A DNA stretch of 64,000 nucleotides from Paragordius varius (taxonomy: Eukaryota > Nematomorpha). Where the stretch lies: positions 14,322,001 to 14,386,000 of the forward strand of contig OZ176052.1 of the NCBI GenBank assembly GCA_964247055.1. Direction: 5' to 3'. Position numbers and translations under genes: made by a program. Positions 11,042 to 24,702 of this stretch are shown piece by piece. The notes below the pieces were generated by a model. The model was not told the origin of the DNA. It did no database searches and saw only the letters and a list, made by a program, of their open reading frames with translations. Numbering within the stretch: position 1 is the first letter of the stretch; every line of letters begins with the position of its first letter.

Positions 11042-12944
11042 GGGTGATGATGGAATTACCATAGGGCTACCCACAAAAAATTATGGTGACATCACCTGAT
11101 CAAATTTGGATTTTAGGTAGCCATTTTTATTTTTAAAATCGTATAAAATATATTTTTTAAATATTTAAAAAATTCATAAAAGTTACATTTATACTCCGAT
11201 CTCGAAAATATTTGGGGTGATGATGGAACTACCATAGGGCTACGCAAAAAAAATTATAGTGACATCACCTGATCAAATTTGGATTTTAGGTAACCATTTT
11301 TATTTTTAATATCGTATAAAATAAATTTTTTAAATATTTAAAAAATTCATAAAAATTACATTTATAGTCCGATCCCCAAAATATTTGGGGTGATGATGGA
11401 ACTACCATAGGGCTACCCAAAAAAAATTATAGTGACATCACCTGATCAAATTTGGACTTTAGGTAGCCATTTTTATTTTTAAAATCGTATAAAATAAATT
11501 TTTTAAATATTTAAAAAATTCATAAAAATTACATTTATAGTCCGATCCCCAAAATATTTGGGGTGATGATGGAACTACCATAGGGCTACCCAAAAAAAAT
11601 TATGGTGACATCACCTGATCAAATTTGGATTTTAGGTAGCCATTTTTATTTTTAAAATCGTATAAAATAAATTTTTTAAATATTTAAAAAATTCATAAAA
11701 ATTACATTTATACTCCGATCTCGAAAATATTTGGGGTGATGATGGAACTACCATAGGGCTACCCAAAAAAAATTATGGTGACATCACCTGATCAAATTTG
11801 GATTTTAGGTAGCCATTTTTATTTTTAAAATCGTATAAAATAAATTTTTTAAATATTTAAAAAATTCATAAAAATTACATTTATACTCCGATCTCGAAAA
11901 TATTTGGGGTGATGATGGAACTACCATAGGGCTATGCAAAAAAAATTATGGTGACATCACCTGATCAAATTTGGATTTAAGGTAGCCATTTTTATTTTTA
12001 AAATCGTATAAAATAAATTTTTTTAATATTTAAAAAATTCAAAAAAATTACATTTATACTCCGATCTCGACAATATTTGGGGTGATGATGGAACTACCAT
12101 AGGGCTACCCAAAAAAAATTATGGTGACATCACCTGATCAAATTTGGATTTTAGGTAGCCATTTTTATGTTTAAAATCGTATAAAATAAATTTTTTAAAT
12201 ATTTAAAAAATTCATAAAAATTACATTTATACTCCGATCTCGAAAATATTTGGGGTGATGATGGAACTACCATAGGGCTACCCAAAAAAAATTATGGTGA
12301 TATCACCTGATCAAATTTGGATTTTAGGTAGCCATTTTTATTTTTAAAATTGTATAAAATAAATTTTTTAAATATTTAAAAAATTCATAAAAGTTACATT
12401 TATAGTCCGATCCCCAAAATATTTGTGGTGATGATGGAACTACCATAGGGCTACCCAAAAAAAATTATGGTGACATCACCTGATCAAATTTGGATTTTAG
12501 GTAGCCATTTTTATTTTTAAAATCGTATAAAATAAATTTTTTAAATATTTAAAAAATTCATAAAAATTACATTTATAGTCCGATCCCCAAAATATTTGGG
12601 GTGATGATGGAACAACCATAGGGCTACGCAAAAAAAATTATGGCGACATCACCTGATCAAATTTGGATTTTAGGTAGCCATTTTTATTTTTAATATCGTA
12701 TAAAATAAATTTTTTAAATATTTAAAAAATTCATAAAAATTACATTTATAGTCCGATCCCCAAAATATTTGGGGTGATGATGGAACTACCATAGGGCTAC
12801 CCAAAAAAAATTATAGTGACATCACCTGATCAAATTTGGATTTTAGGTAGCCATTTTTATTTTTAAAATCGTATAAAATAAATTTTTTAAATATTTAAAA
12901 AATTCATAAAAATTACATTTATAGTCCGATCCCCAAAATATTTG
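11042..12944 (+). repeat. 11-monomer HOR unit, copy 1
   Basis: The unit is 1903 bp, exactly 11 x 173. Order: aattacc/ccacaaa/aaatatat; gtaacc/aatatcg; agtgaca with tttggacttt; ggtgaca; ggtgaca; gctatgc with ggatttaagg; a monomer with tttatgttta; ggtgatatcacc with aaattg and aaaagttac; a monomer opening with tttgtggtg; acaacc/gctacgc; agtgaca. The same order follows in copy 2. A private aaaagttac lies in the first monomer near 11180. Confidence 0.93.
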
Positions 12945-14847
12945 GGGTGATGATGGAATTACCATAGGGCTACCCACAAAAAATTATGGTGACATCACCT
13001 GATCAAATTTGGATTTTAGGTAGCCATTTTTATTTTTAAAATCGTATAAAATATATTTTTTAAATATTTAAAAAATTCATAAAAATTACATTTATACTCC
13101 GATCTCGAAAATATTTGGGGTGATGATGGAACTACCATAGGGCTACCCAAAAAAAATTATAGTGACATCACCTGATCAAATTTGGATTTTAGGTAACCAT
13201 TTTTATTTTTAATATCGTATAAAATAAATTTTTTAAATATTTAAAAAATTCATAAAAATTACATTTATAGTCCGATCCCCAAAATATTTGGGGTGATGAT
13301 GGAACTACCATAGGGCTACCCAAAAAAAATTATAGTGACATCACCTGATCAAATTTGGACTTTAGGTAGCCATTTTTATTTTTAAAATCGTATAAAATAA
13401 ATTTTTTAAATATTTAAAAAATTCATAAAAATTACATTTATAGTCCGATCCCCAAAATATTTGGGGTGATGATGGAACTACCATAGGGCTACCCAAAAAA
13501 AATTATGGTGACATCACCTGATCAAATTTGGATTTTGGGTAGCCATTTTTATTTTTAAAATCGTATAAAATAAATTTTTTAAATATTTAAAAAATTCATA
13601 AAAATTACATTTATACTCCGATCTCGAAAATATTTGGGGTGATGATGGAACTACCATAGGGCTACCCAAAAAAAATTATGGTGACATCACCTGATCAAAT
13701 TTGGATTTTAGGTAGCCATTTTTATTTTTAAAATCGTATAAAATAAATTTTTTAAATATTTAAAAAATTCATAAAAATTACATTTATACTCCGATCTCGA
13801 AAATATTTGGGGTGATGATGGAACTACCATAGGGCTATGCAAAAAAAATTATGGTGACATCACCTGATCAAATTTGGATTTAAGGTAGCCATTTTTATTT
13901 TTAAAATCGTATAAAATAAATTTTTTTAATATTTAAAAAATTCAAAAAAATTACATTTATACTCCGATCTCGACAATATTTGGGGTGATGATGGAACTAC
14001 CATAGGGCTACCCAAAAAAAATTATGGTGACATCACCTGATCAAATTTGGATTTTAGGTAGCCATTTTTATGTTTAAAATCGTATAAAATAAATTTTTTA
14101 AATATTTAAAAAATTCATAAAAATTACATTTATACTCCGATCTCGAAAATATTTGGGGTGATGATGGAACTACCATAGGGCTACCCAAAAAAAATTATGG
14201 TGATATCACCTGATCAAATTTGGATTTTAGGTAGCCATTTTTATTTTTAAAATTGTATAAAATAAATTTTTTAAATATTTAAAAAATTCATAAAAGTTAC
14301 ATTTATAGTCCGATCCCCAAAATATTTGTGGTGATGATGGAACTACCATAGGGCTACCCAAAAAAAATTATGGTGACATCACCTGATCAAATTTGGATTT
14401 TAGGTAGCCATTTTTATTTTTAAAATCGTATAAAATAAATTTTTTAAATATTTAAAAAATTCATAAAAATTACATTTATAGTCCGATCCCCAAAATATTT
14501 GGGGTGATGATGGAACAACCATAGGGCTACGCAAAAAAAATTATGGCGACATCACCTGATCAAATTTGGATTTTAGGTAGCCATTTTTATTTTTAATATC
14601 GTATAAAATAAATTTTTTAAATATTTAAAAAATTCATAAAAATTACATTTATAGTCCGATCCCCAAAATATTTGGGGTGATGATGGAACTACCATAGGGC
14701 TACCCAAAAAAAATTATAGTGACATCACCTGATCAAATTTGGATTTTAGGTAGCCATTTTTATTTTTAAAATCGTATAAAATAAATTTTTTAAATATTTA
14801 AAAAATTCATAAAAATTACATTTATAGTCCGATCCCCAAAATATTTG
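12945..14847 (+). repeat. 11-monomer HOR unit, copy 2
   Basis: Exactly 1903 bp after copy 1 and nearly identical to it. Rare markers align at the same offset: tttggacttt at 13354, tatgttta at about 14070, ggtgatatcacc near 14200 and tttgtggtg near 14327. It has gattttgggtagcc near 13536, where copy 1 has gattttaggtagcc; that change is shared with the later copy near 21143. A third partial copy continues for two monomers from 14848. Confidence 0.93.
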
Positions 14848-16576
14848 GGGTGATGATGGAATTACCATAGGGCTACCCACAAAAAATTATGGTGACATCA
14901 CCTGATCAAATTTGGATTTTAGGTAGCCATTTTTATTTTTAAAATCGTATAAAATATATTTTTTAAATATTTAAAAAATTCATAAAAATTACATTTATAC
15001 TCCGATCTCGAAAATATTTGGGGTGATGATGGAACTACCATAGGGCTACCCAAAAAAAATTATAGTGACATCACCTGATCAAATTTGGATTTTAGGTAAC
15101 CATTTTTATTTTTAATATCGTATAAAATAAATTTTTTAAATATTTAAAAAATTCATAAAAATTACATTTATAGTCCGATCCCCAAAATATTTGGGGTGAT
15201 GATGGAACTACCATAGGGCTACCCAAAAAAAATTATAGTGACATCACCTGATCAAATTTGGATTTTAGGTAGCCATTTTTATTTTTAAAATCGTATAAAA
15301 TAAATTTTTTAAATGTTTAAAAAATTCATAAAAATTACATTTATAGTCCGATCCCCAAAATATTTGGGGTGATGATGGAATTACCATAGGGCTACCCAAA
15401 AAAAATTATGGTGACATCACCTGATCAAATTTGGATTTTAGGTAGCCATTTTTATTTTTAAAATCGTATAAAATATATTTTTTAAATATTTAAAAAATTC
15501 ATAAAAATTACATTTATACTCCGATCTCGAAAATATTTGGGGTGATGATGGAACTACCCTAGGGCTACCCAAAAAAAATTATAGTGACATCACCTGATCA
15601 AATTTGGATTTTAGGTAACCATTTTTATTTTTAATATCGTATAAAATAAATTTTTTAAATATTTAAAAAATTCATAAAAATTACATTTATAGTCCGATCC
15701 CCAAAATATTTGGGGTGATGATGGAACTACCATAGGGCTACCCAAAAAAAATTATAGTGACATCACCTGATCAAATTTGGATTTTAGGTAGCCATTTTTA
15801 TTTTTAAAATCGTATAAAATAAATTTTTTAAATATTTAAAAAATTCATAAAAATTACATTTATAGTCCGATCCCCAAAATATTTGGGGTGATGATGGAAC
15901 TACCATAGGGCTACCCACAAAAAATTATGGTGACATCACCTGATCAAATTTGGATTTTAGGTAGCCATTTTTATTTTTAAAATCGTAGAAAATATATTTT
16001 TTAAATATTTAAAAAATTCATAAAAATTACATTTATACTCCGATCTCGAAAATATTTGGGGTGATGATGGAACTACCATAGGGCTACCCAAGAAAAATTA
16101 TAGTGACATCACCTGATCAAATTTGGATTTTAGGTAACCATTTTTATTTTTAATATCGTATAAAATAAATTTTTTAAATATTTAAAAAATTCATAAAAAT
16201 TACATTTATAGTCCGATCCCCAAAATATTTGGGGTGATGATGGAACTACCATAGGGCTACCCAAAAAAAATTATAGTGACATCACCTGATCAAATTTGGA
16301 TTTTAGGTAGCCATTTTTATTTTTAAAATCGTATAAAATAAATTTTTTAAATATTTAAAAAATTCATAAAAAATACATTTATAGTCCGATCCCCAAAATA
16401 TTTGGGGTGATGATGGAACTACCATAGGGCTACCCAAAAAAATTATAGTGACATCACCTGATCAAATTTGGATTTTAGGTAGCCATTTTTATTTTTAAAA
16501 TCGTATAAAATAAATTTTTTAAATATTTAAAAAATTCATAAAAATTACATTTATAGTCCGATCCCCAAAATATTTG
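13118..16576 (+). repeat. 20-monomer block, source or copy of the 7607-bp-offset duplication
   Basis: Twenty monomers (3459 bp) recur at 20725-24183. Rare markers all keep the same distance of 7607 bp: ggacttt at 13357, gattttggg near 13536, tatgttta at 14071, and cgtagaaaa at 15986. The block overlaps the second 11-mer copy and the start of the 2938-bp-offset duplication, so several exchange events are superimposed here. Confidence 0.9.
14848..15193 (+). repeat. Paired monomers of complementary dyad state (exemplar)
   Basis: The first monomer (14848-15020) is aattacc/ccacaaa/ggtgaca/gtagcc/aaatatat and ends tactcc..ctcgaaaa. The second (15021-15193) is aactacc/agtgaca/gtaacc/aatatcg and ends tagtcc..ccccaaaa. 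The first has both internal dyads intact but a weak end junction; the second has both internal dyads weakened but the strong CCCCAAA/TTTGGGG end. This ordered pair recurs many times, for example from 11042, 12945, 15367, 22452, 28150, 42329, 54603, 62207 and 63244. Confidence 0.88.
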
Positions 16577-17613
16577 GGGTGATGATGGAACAACCATAGG
16601 GCTACGCAAAAAAAATTATGGCGACATCACCTGATCAAATTTGGTTTTTAGGTAGCCATTTTTATTTTTAATATCGTATAAAATAAATTTTTTAAATATT
16701 TAAAAAATTCATAAAAATTACATTTATAGTCCGATCCCCAAAATATTTGGGGTGATGATGGAACTACCATAGGGCTACCCAAAAAAAATTATAGTGACAT
16801 CACCTGATCAAATTTGGATTTTAGGTAGCCATTTTTATTTTTAAAATCGTATAAAATAAATTTTTTAAATATTTAAAAAATTCATAAAAATAACATTTAT
16901 AGTCCGATCCCCAAAATATTTGGGGTGATGATGGAATTACCATAGGGCTACCCACAAAAAATTATAGTGACATCACCTGATCAAAATTGGATTTTAGGTA
17001 GCCATTTTTATTTTTAAAATCGTATAAAATAAATTTTTTAAATATTTAAAAAATTCATAAAAAATACATTTATAGTCCGATCCCCAAAATATTTGGGGTG
17101 ATGATGGAACTACCATAGGGCTACCCAAAAAAATTATAGTGACATCACCTGATCAAATTTGGATTTTAGGTAGCCATTTTTATTTTTAAAATCGTATAAA
17201 ATAAATTTTTTAAATATTTAAAAAATTCATAAAAATTACATTTATAGTCCGATCCCCAAAATATTTGGGGTGATGATGGAATTACCATAGGGCTACCCAA
17301 AAAAAATTATAGTGACATCACCTGATCAAATTTGGATTTTAGGTAACCATTTTTATTTTTAATATCGTATAAAATAAATTTTTTAAATATTTAAAAAATT
17401 CATAAAAATTACATTTATAGTCCGATCCCCAAAATATTTGGGGTGATGATGGAACTACCATAGGGCTACCCAAAAAAAATTATAGTGACATCACCTGATC
17501 AAATTTGGATTTTAGGTAGCCATTTTTATTTTTAAAATCGTATAAAATAAATTTTTTAAATATTTAAAAAATTCATAAAAAATACATTTATAGTCCGATC
17601 CCCAAAATATTTG
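15194..17613 (+). repeat. 14-monomer block, copy A at 2938-bp offset (17-monomer spacing)
   Basis: It matches 18132-20551. Shared rare markers at 2938 bp are cgtagaaaa at 15986, cccaagaaaa near 16090, ggtttttagg at 16643 and tcaaaattgg at 16981. The accctagg monomer near 15540 is also shared. In the last monomer the two copies differ by one base (aaaaaatacat against aaaaattacat). Confidence 0.9.
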
Positions 17614-18131
17614 GGGTGATGATGGAACTACCATAGGGCTACCCAAAAAAATTATAGTGACATCACCTGATCAAATTTGGATTTTAGGTAGCCATTTTTA
17701 TTTTTAAAATCGTATAAAATAAATTTTTTAAATATTTAAAAAATTCATAAAAATTACATTTATAGTCCGATCCCCAAAATATTTGGGGTGATGATGGAAC
17801 AACCATAGGGCTACGCAAAAAAAATTATGGCGACATCACCTGATCAAATTTGGTTTTTAGGTAGCCATTTTTATTTTTAATATCGTATAAAATAAATTTT
17901 TTAAATATTTAAAAAATTCATAAAAATTACATTTATAGTCCGATCCCCAAAATATTTGGGGTGATGATGGAACTACCATAGGGCTACCCAAAAAAAATTA
18001 TAGTGACATCACCTGATCAAATTTGGATTTTAGGTAGCCATTTTTATTTTTAAAATCGTATAAAATAAATTTTTTAAATATTTAAAAAATTCATAAAAAT
18101 AACATTTATAGTCCGATCCCCAAAATATTTG

Positions 18132-20551
18132 GGGTGATGATGGAACTACCATAGGGCTACCCAAAAAAAATTATAGTGACATCACCTGATCAAATTTGGA
18201 TTTTAGGTAGCCATTTTTATTTTTAAAATCGTATAAAATAAATTTTTTAAATGTTTAAAAAATTCATAAAAATTACATTTATAGTCCGATCCCCAAAATA
18301 TTTGGGGTGATGATGGAATTACCATAGGGCTACCCAAAAAAAATTATGGTGACATCACCTGATCAAATTTGGATTTTAGGTAGCCATTTTTATTTTTAAA
18401 ATCGTATAAAATATATTTTTTAAATATTTAAAAAATTCATAAAAATTACATTTATACTCCGATCTCGAAAATATTTGGGGTGATGATGGAACTACCCTAG
18501 GGCTACCCAAAAAAAATTATAGTGACATCACCTGATCAAATTTGGATTTTAGGTAACCATTTTTATTTTTAATATCGTATAAAATAAATTTTTTAAATAT
18601 TTAAAAAATTCATAAAAATTACATTTATAGTCCGATCCCCAAAATATTTGGGGTGATGATGGAACTACCATAGGGCTACCCAAAAAAAATTATAGTGACA
18701 TCACCTGATCAAATTTGGATTTTAGGTAGCCATTTTTATTTTTAAAATCGTATAAAATAAATTTTTTAAATATTTAAAAAATTCATAAAAATTACATTTA
18801 TAGTCCGATCCCCAAAATATTTGGGGTGATGATGGAACTACCATAGGGCTACCCACAAAAAATTATGGTGACATCACCTGATCAAATTTGGATTTTAGGT
18901 AGCCATTTTTATTTTTAAAATCGTAGAAAATATATTTTTTAAATATTTAAAAAATTCATAAAAATTACATTTATACTCCGATCTCGAAAATATTTGGGGT
19001 GATGATGGAACTACCATAGGGCTACCCAAGAAAAATTATAGTGACATCACCTGATCAAATTTGGATTTTAGGTAACCATTTTTATTTTTAATATCGTATA
19101 AAATAAATTTTTTAAATATTTAAAAAATTCATAAAAATTACATTTATAGTCCGATCCCCAAAATATTTGGGGTGATGATGGAACTACCATAGGGCTACCC
19201 AAAAAAAATTATAGTGACATCACCTGATCAAATTTGGATTTTAGGTAGCCATTTTTATTTTTAAAATCGTATAAAATAAATTTTTTAAATATTTAAAAAA
19301 TTCATAAAAAATACATTTATAGTCCGATCCCCAAAATATTTGGGGTGATGATGGAACTACCATAGGGCTACCCAAAAAAATTATAGTGACATCACCTGAT
19401 CAAATTTGGATTTTAGGTAGCCATTTTTATTTTTAAAATCGTATAAAATAAATTTTTTAAATATTTAAAAAATTCATAAAAATTACATTTATAGTCCGAT
19501 CCCCAAAATATTTGGGGTGATGATGGAACAACCATAGGGCTACGCAAAAAAAATTATGGCGACATCACCTGATCAAATTTGGTTTTTAGGTAGCCATTTT
19601 TATTTTTAATATCGTATAAAATAAATTTTTTAAATATTTAAAAAATTCATAAAAATTACATTTATAGTCCGATCCCCAAAATATTTGGGGTGATGATGGA
19701 ACTACCATAGGGCTACCCAAAAAAAATTATAGTGACATCACCTGATCAAATTTGGATTTTAGGTAGCCATTTTTATTTTTAAAATCGTATAAAATAAATT
19801 TTTTAAATATTTAAAAAATTCATAAAAATAACATTTATAGTCCGATCCCCAAAATATTTGGGGTGATGATGGAATTACCATAGGGCTACCCACAAAAAAT
19901 TATAGTGACATCACCTGATCAAAATTGGATTTTAGGTAGCCATTTTTATTTTTAAAATCGTATAAAATAAATTTTTTAAATATTTAAAAAATTCATAAAA
20001 AATACATTTATAGTCCGATCCCCAAAATATTTGGGGTGATGATGGAACTACCATAGGGCTACCCAAAAAAATTATAGTGACATCACCTGATCAAATTTGG
20101 ATTTTAGGTAGCCATTTTTATTTTTAAAATCGTATAAAATAAATTTTTTAAATATTTAAAAAATTCATAAAAATTACATTTATAGTCCGATCCCCAAAAT
20201 ATTTGGGGTGATGATGGAATTACCATAGGGCTACCCAAAAAAAATTATAGTGACATCACCTGATCAAATTTGGATTTTAGGTAACCATTTTTATTTTTAA
20301 TATCGTATAAAATAAATTTTTTAAATATTTAAAAAATTCATAAAAATTACATTTATAGTCCGATCCCCAAAATATTTGGGGTGATGATGGAACTACCATA
20401 GGGCTACCCAAAAAAAATTATAGTGACATCACCTGATCAAATTTGGATTTTAGGTAGCCATTTTTATTTTTAAAATCGTATAAAATAAATTTTTTAAATA
20501 TTTAAAAAATTCATAAAAATTACATTTATAGTCCGATCCCCAAAATATTTG
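18132..20551 (+). repeat. 14-monomer block, copy B at 2938-bp offset
   Basis: Same order and rare markers as 15194-17613, with cgtagaaaa at 18924, ggtttttagg at 19581 and tcaaaattgg at 19919. Three monomers (17614-18131) separate the two copies; they belong to the acaacc/ggtttttagg part of a further 7-monomer repeat (16643 to 17852, 1209 bp). Confidence 0.9.
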
Positions 20552-20724
20552 GGGTGATGATGGAACTACCATAGGGCTACCCAAAAAAAATTATGGTGAC
20601 ATCACCTGATCAAATTTGGATTTTAGGTAGCCATTTTTATTTTTAAAATCATATAAAATAAATTTTTTAAATATTTAAAAAATTCATAAAAATTACATTT
20701 ATACTCCGATCTCGAAAATATTTG

Positions 20725-23700
20725 GGGTGATGATGGAACTACCATAGGGCTACCCAAAAAAAATTATAGTGACATCACCTGATCAAATTTGGATTTTAGG
20801 TAACCATTTTTATTTTTAATATCGTATAAAATAAATTTTTTAAATATTTAAAAAATTCATAAAAATTACATTTATAGTCCGATCCCCAAAATATTTGGGG
20901 TGATGATGGAACTACCATAGGGCTACCCAAAAAAAATTATAGTGACATCACCTGATCAAATTTGGACTTTAGGTAGCCATTTTTATTTTTAAAATCGTAT
21001 AAAATAAATTTTTTAAATATTTAAAAAATTCATAAAAATTACATTTATAGTCCGATCCCCAAAATATTTGGGGTGATGATGGAACTACCATAGGGCTACC
21101 CAAAAAAAATTATGGTGACATCACCTGATCAAATTTGGATTTTGGGTAGCCATTTTTATTTTTAAAATCGTATAAAATAAATTTTTTAAATATTTAAAAA
21201 ATTCATAAAAATTACATTTATACTCCGATCTCGAAAATATTTGGGGTGATGATGGAACTACCATAGGGCTACCCAAAAAAAATTATGGTGACATCACCTG
21301 ATCAAATTTGGATTTTAGGTAGCCATTTTTATTTTTAAAATCGTATAAAATAAATTTTTTAAATATTTAAAAAATTCATAAAAATTACATTTATACTCCG
21401 ATCTCGAAAATATTTGGGGTGATGATGGAACTACCATAGGGCTATGCAAAAAAAATTATGGTGACATCACCTGATCAAATTTGGATTTAAGGTAGCCATT
21501 TTTATTTTTAAAATCGTATAAAATAAATTTTTTTAATATTTAAAAAATTCAAAAAAATTACATTTATACTCCGATCTCGACAATATTTGGGGTGATGATG
21601 GAACTACCATAGGGCTACCCAAAAAAAATTATGGTGACATCACCTGATCAAATTTGGATTTTAGGTAGCCATTTTTATGTTTAAAATCGTATAAAATAAA
21701 TTTTTTAAATATTTAAAAAATTCATAAAAATTACATTTATACTCCGATCTCGAAAATATTTGGGGTGATGATGGAACTACCATAGGGCTACCCAAAAAAA
21801 ATTATGGTGATATCACCTGATCAAATTTGGATTTTAGGTAGCCATTTTTATTTTTAAAATTGTATAAAATAAATTTTTTAAATATTTAAAAAATTCATAA
21901 AAGTTACATTTATAGTCCGATCCCCAAAATATTTGTGGTGATGATGGAACTACCATAGGGCTACCCAAAAAAAATTATGGTGACATCACCTGATCAAATT
22001 TGGATTTTAGGTAGCCATTTTTATTTTTAAAATCGTATAAAATAAATTTTTTAAATATTTAAAAAATTCATAAAAATTACATTTATAGTCCGATCCCCAA
22101 AATATTTGGGGTGATGATGGAACAACCATAGGGCTACGCAAAAAAAATTATGGCGACATCACCTGATCAAATTTGGATTTTAGGTAGCCATTTTTATTTT
22201 TAATATCGTATAAAATAAATTTTTTAAATATTTAAAAAATTCATAAAAATTACATTTATAGTCCGATCCCCAAAATATTTGGGGTGATGATGGAACTACC
22301 ATAGGGCTACCCAAAAAAAATTATAGTGACATCACCTGATCAAATTTGGATTTTAGGTAGCCATTTTTATTTTTAAAATCGTATAAAATAAATTTTTTAA
22401 ATATTTAAAAAATTCATAAAAATTACATTTATAGTCCGATCCCCAAAATATTTGGGGTGATGATGGAATTACCATAGGGCTACCCACAAAAAATTATGGT
22501 GACATCACCTGATCAAATTTGGATTTTAGGTAGCCATTTTTATTTTTAAAATCGTATAAAATATATTTTTTAAATATTTAAAAAATTCATAAAAATTACA
22601 TTTATACTCCGATCTCGAAAATATTTGGGGTGATGATGGAACTACCATAGGGCTACCCAAAAAAAATTATAGTGACATCACCTGATCAAATTTGGATTTT
22701 AGGTAACCATTTTTATTTTTAATATCGTATAAAATAAATTTTTTAAATATTTAAAAAATTCATAAAAATTACATTTATAGTCCGATCCCCAAAATATTTG
22801 GGGTGATGATGGAACTACCATAGGGCTACCCAAAAAAAATTATAGTGACATCACCTGATCAAATTTGGATTTTAGGTAGCCATTTTTATTTTTAAAATCG
22901 TATAAAATAAATTTTTTAAATGTTTAAAAAATTCATAAAAATTACATTTATAGTCCGATCCCCAAAATATTTGGGGTGATGATGGAATTACCATAGGGCT
23001 ACCCAAAAAAAATTATGGTGACATCACCTGATCAAATTTGGATTTTAGGTAGCCATTTTTATTTTTAAAATCGTATAAAATATATTTTTTAAATATTTAA
23101 AAAATTCATAAAAATTACATTTATACTCCGATCTCGAAAATATTTGGGGTGATGATGGAACTACCCTAGGGCTACCCAAAAAAAATTATAGTGACATCAC
23201 CTGATCAAATTTGGATTTTAGGTAACCATTTTTATTTTTAATATCGTATAAAATAAATTTTTTAAATATTTAAAAAATTCATAAAAATTACATTTATAGT
23301 CCGATCCCCAAAATATTTGGGGTGATGATGGAACTACCATAGGGCTACCCAAAAAAAATTATAGTGACATCACCTGATCAAATTTGGATTTTAGGTAGCC
23401 ATTTTTATTTTTAAAATCGTATAAAATAAATTTTTTAAATATTTAAAAAATTCATAAAAATTACATTTATAGTCCGATCCCCAAAATATTTGGGGTGATG
23501 ATGGAACTACCATAGGGCTACCCACAAAAAATTATGGTGACATCACCTGATCAAATTTGGATTTTAGGTAGCCATTTTTATTTTTAAAATCGTAGAAAAT
23601 ATATTTTTTAAATATTTAAAAAATTCATAAAAATTACATTTATACTCCGATCTCGAAAATATTTGGGGTGATGATGGAACTACCATAGGGCTACCCAAGA

Positions 23701-24183
23701 AAAATTATAGTGACATCACCTGATCAAATTTGGATTTTAGGTAACCATTTTTATTTTTAATATCGTATAAAATAAATTTTTTAAATATTTAAAAAATTCA
23801 TAAAAATTACATTTATAGTCCGATCCCCAAAATATTTGGGGTGATGATGGAACTACCATAGGGCTACCCAAAAAAAATTATAGTGACATCACCTGATCAA
23901 AATTGGATTTTAGGTAGCCATTTTTATTTTTAAAATCGTATAAAATAAATTTTTTAAATATTTAAAAAATTCATAAAAAATACATTTATAGTCCGATCCC
24001 CAAAATATTTGGGGTGATGATGGAACCACCATAGGGCTACCCAAAAAAATTATAGTGACATCACCTGATCAAATTTGGATTTTAGGTAGCCATTTTTATT
24101 TTTAAAATCGTATAAAATAAATTTTTTAAATATTTAAAAAATTCATAAAAATTACATTTATAGTCCGATCCCCAAAATATTTG
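20725..24183 (+). repeat. 20-monomer block, second copy of the 7607-bp-offset duplication
   Basis: It matches 13118-16576 monomer by monomer, but the monomer at 23839-24011 is a mosaic (see its own entry), and 24012-24183 fits either of two possible source blocks. A private gaaccacc occurs near 24024. After 24183 the sequence follows the 20206 block rather than the 16577 block. Confidence 0.9.
23839..24011 (+). repeat. Chimeric monomer at a recombination junction
   Basis: The left part (aactacc, cccaaaaaaaa) follows the monomer at 16232, in line with the 7607-bp-offset block. From 23897 it reads tcaaaattgg, a rare variant found in the monomers near 16923 and 19861, and from there the array follows 19919-20724 at an offset of 3978 bp. 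The switch therefore lies between about 23871 and 23901, inside the conserved dyad region. It looks like a crossover or gene-conversion end within one monomer. Confidence 0.75.
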
Positions 24184-24702
24184 GGGTGATGATGGAATTA
24201 CCATAGGGCTACCCAAAAAAAATTATAGTGACATCACCTGATCAAATTTGGATTTTAGGTAACCATTTTTATTTTTAATATCGTATAAAATAAATTTTTT
24301 AAATATTTAAAAAATTCATAAAAATTACATTTATAGTCCGATCCCCAAAATATTTGGGGTGATGATGGAACTACCATAGGGCTACCCAAAAAAAATTATA
24401 GTGACATCACCTGATCAAATTTGGATTTTAGGTAGCCATTTTTATTTTTAAAATCGTATAAAATAAATTTTTTAAATATTTAAAAAATTCATAAAAATTA
24501 CATTTATAGTCCGATCCCCAAAATATTTGGGGTGATGATGGAACTACCATAGGGCTACCCAAAAAAAATTATGGTGACATCACCTGATCAAATTTGGATT
24601 TTAGGTAGCCATTTTTATTTTTAAAATCATATAAAATAAATTTTTTAAATATTTAAAAAATTCATAAAAATTACATTTATACTCCGATCTCGAAAATATT
24701 TG
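24184..24702 (+). repeat. Three-monomer copy of 20206-20724
   Basis: Three monomers match 20206-20724 at offset 3978 bp, including the rare aaaatcatataaaat at 24627 (20649 in the other copy). This block is the right-hand side of the exchange whose left side ends in the chimeric monomer before it. Confidence 0.85.
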
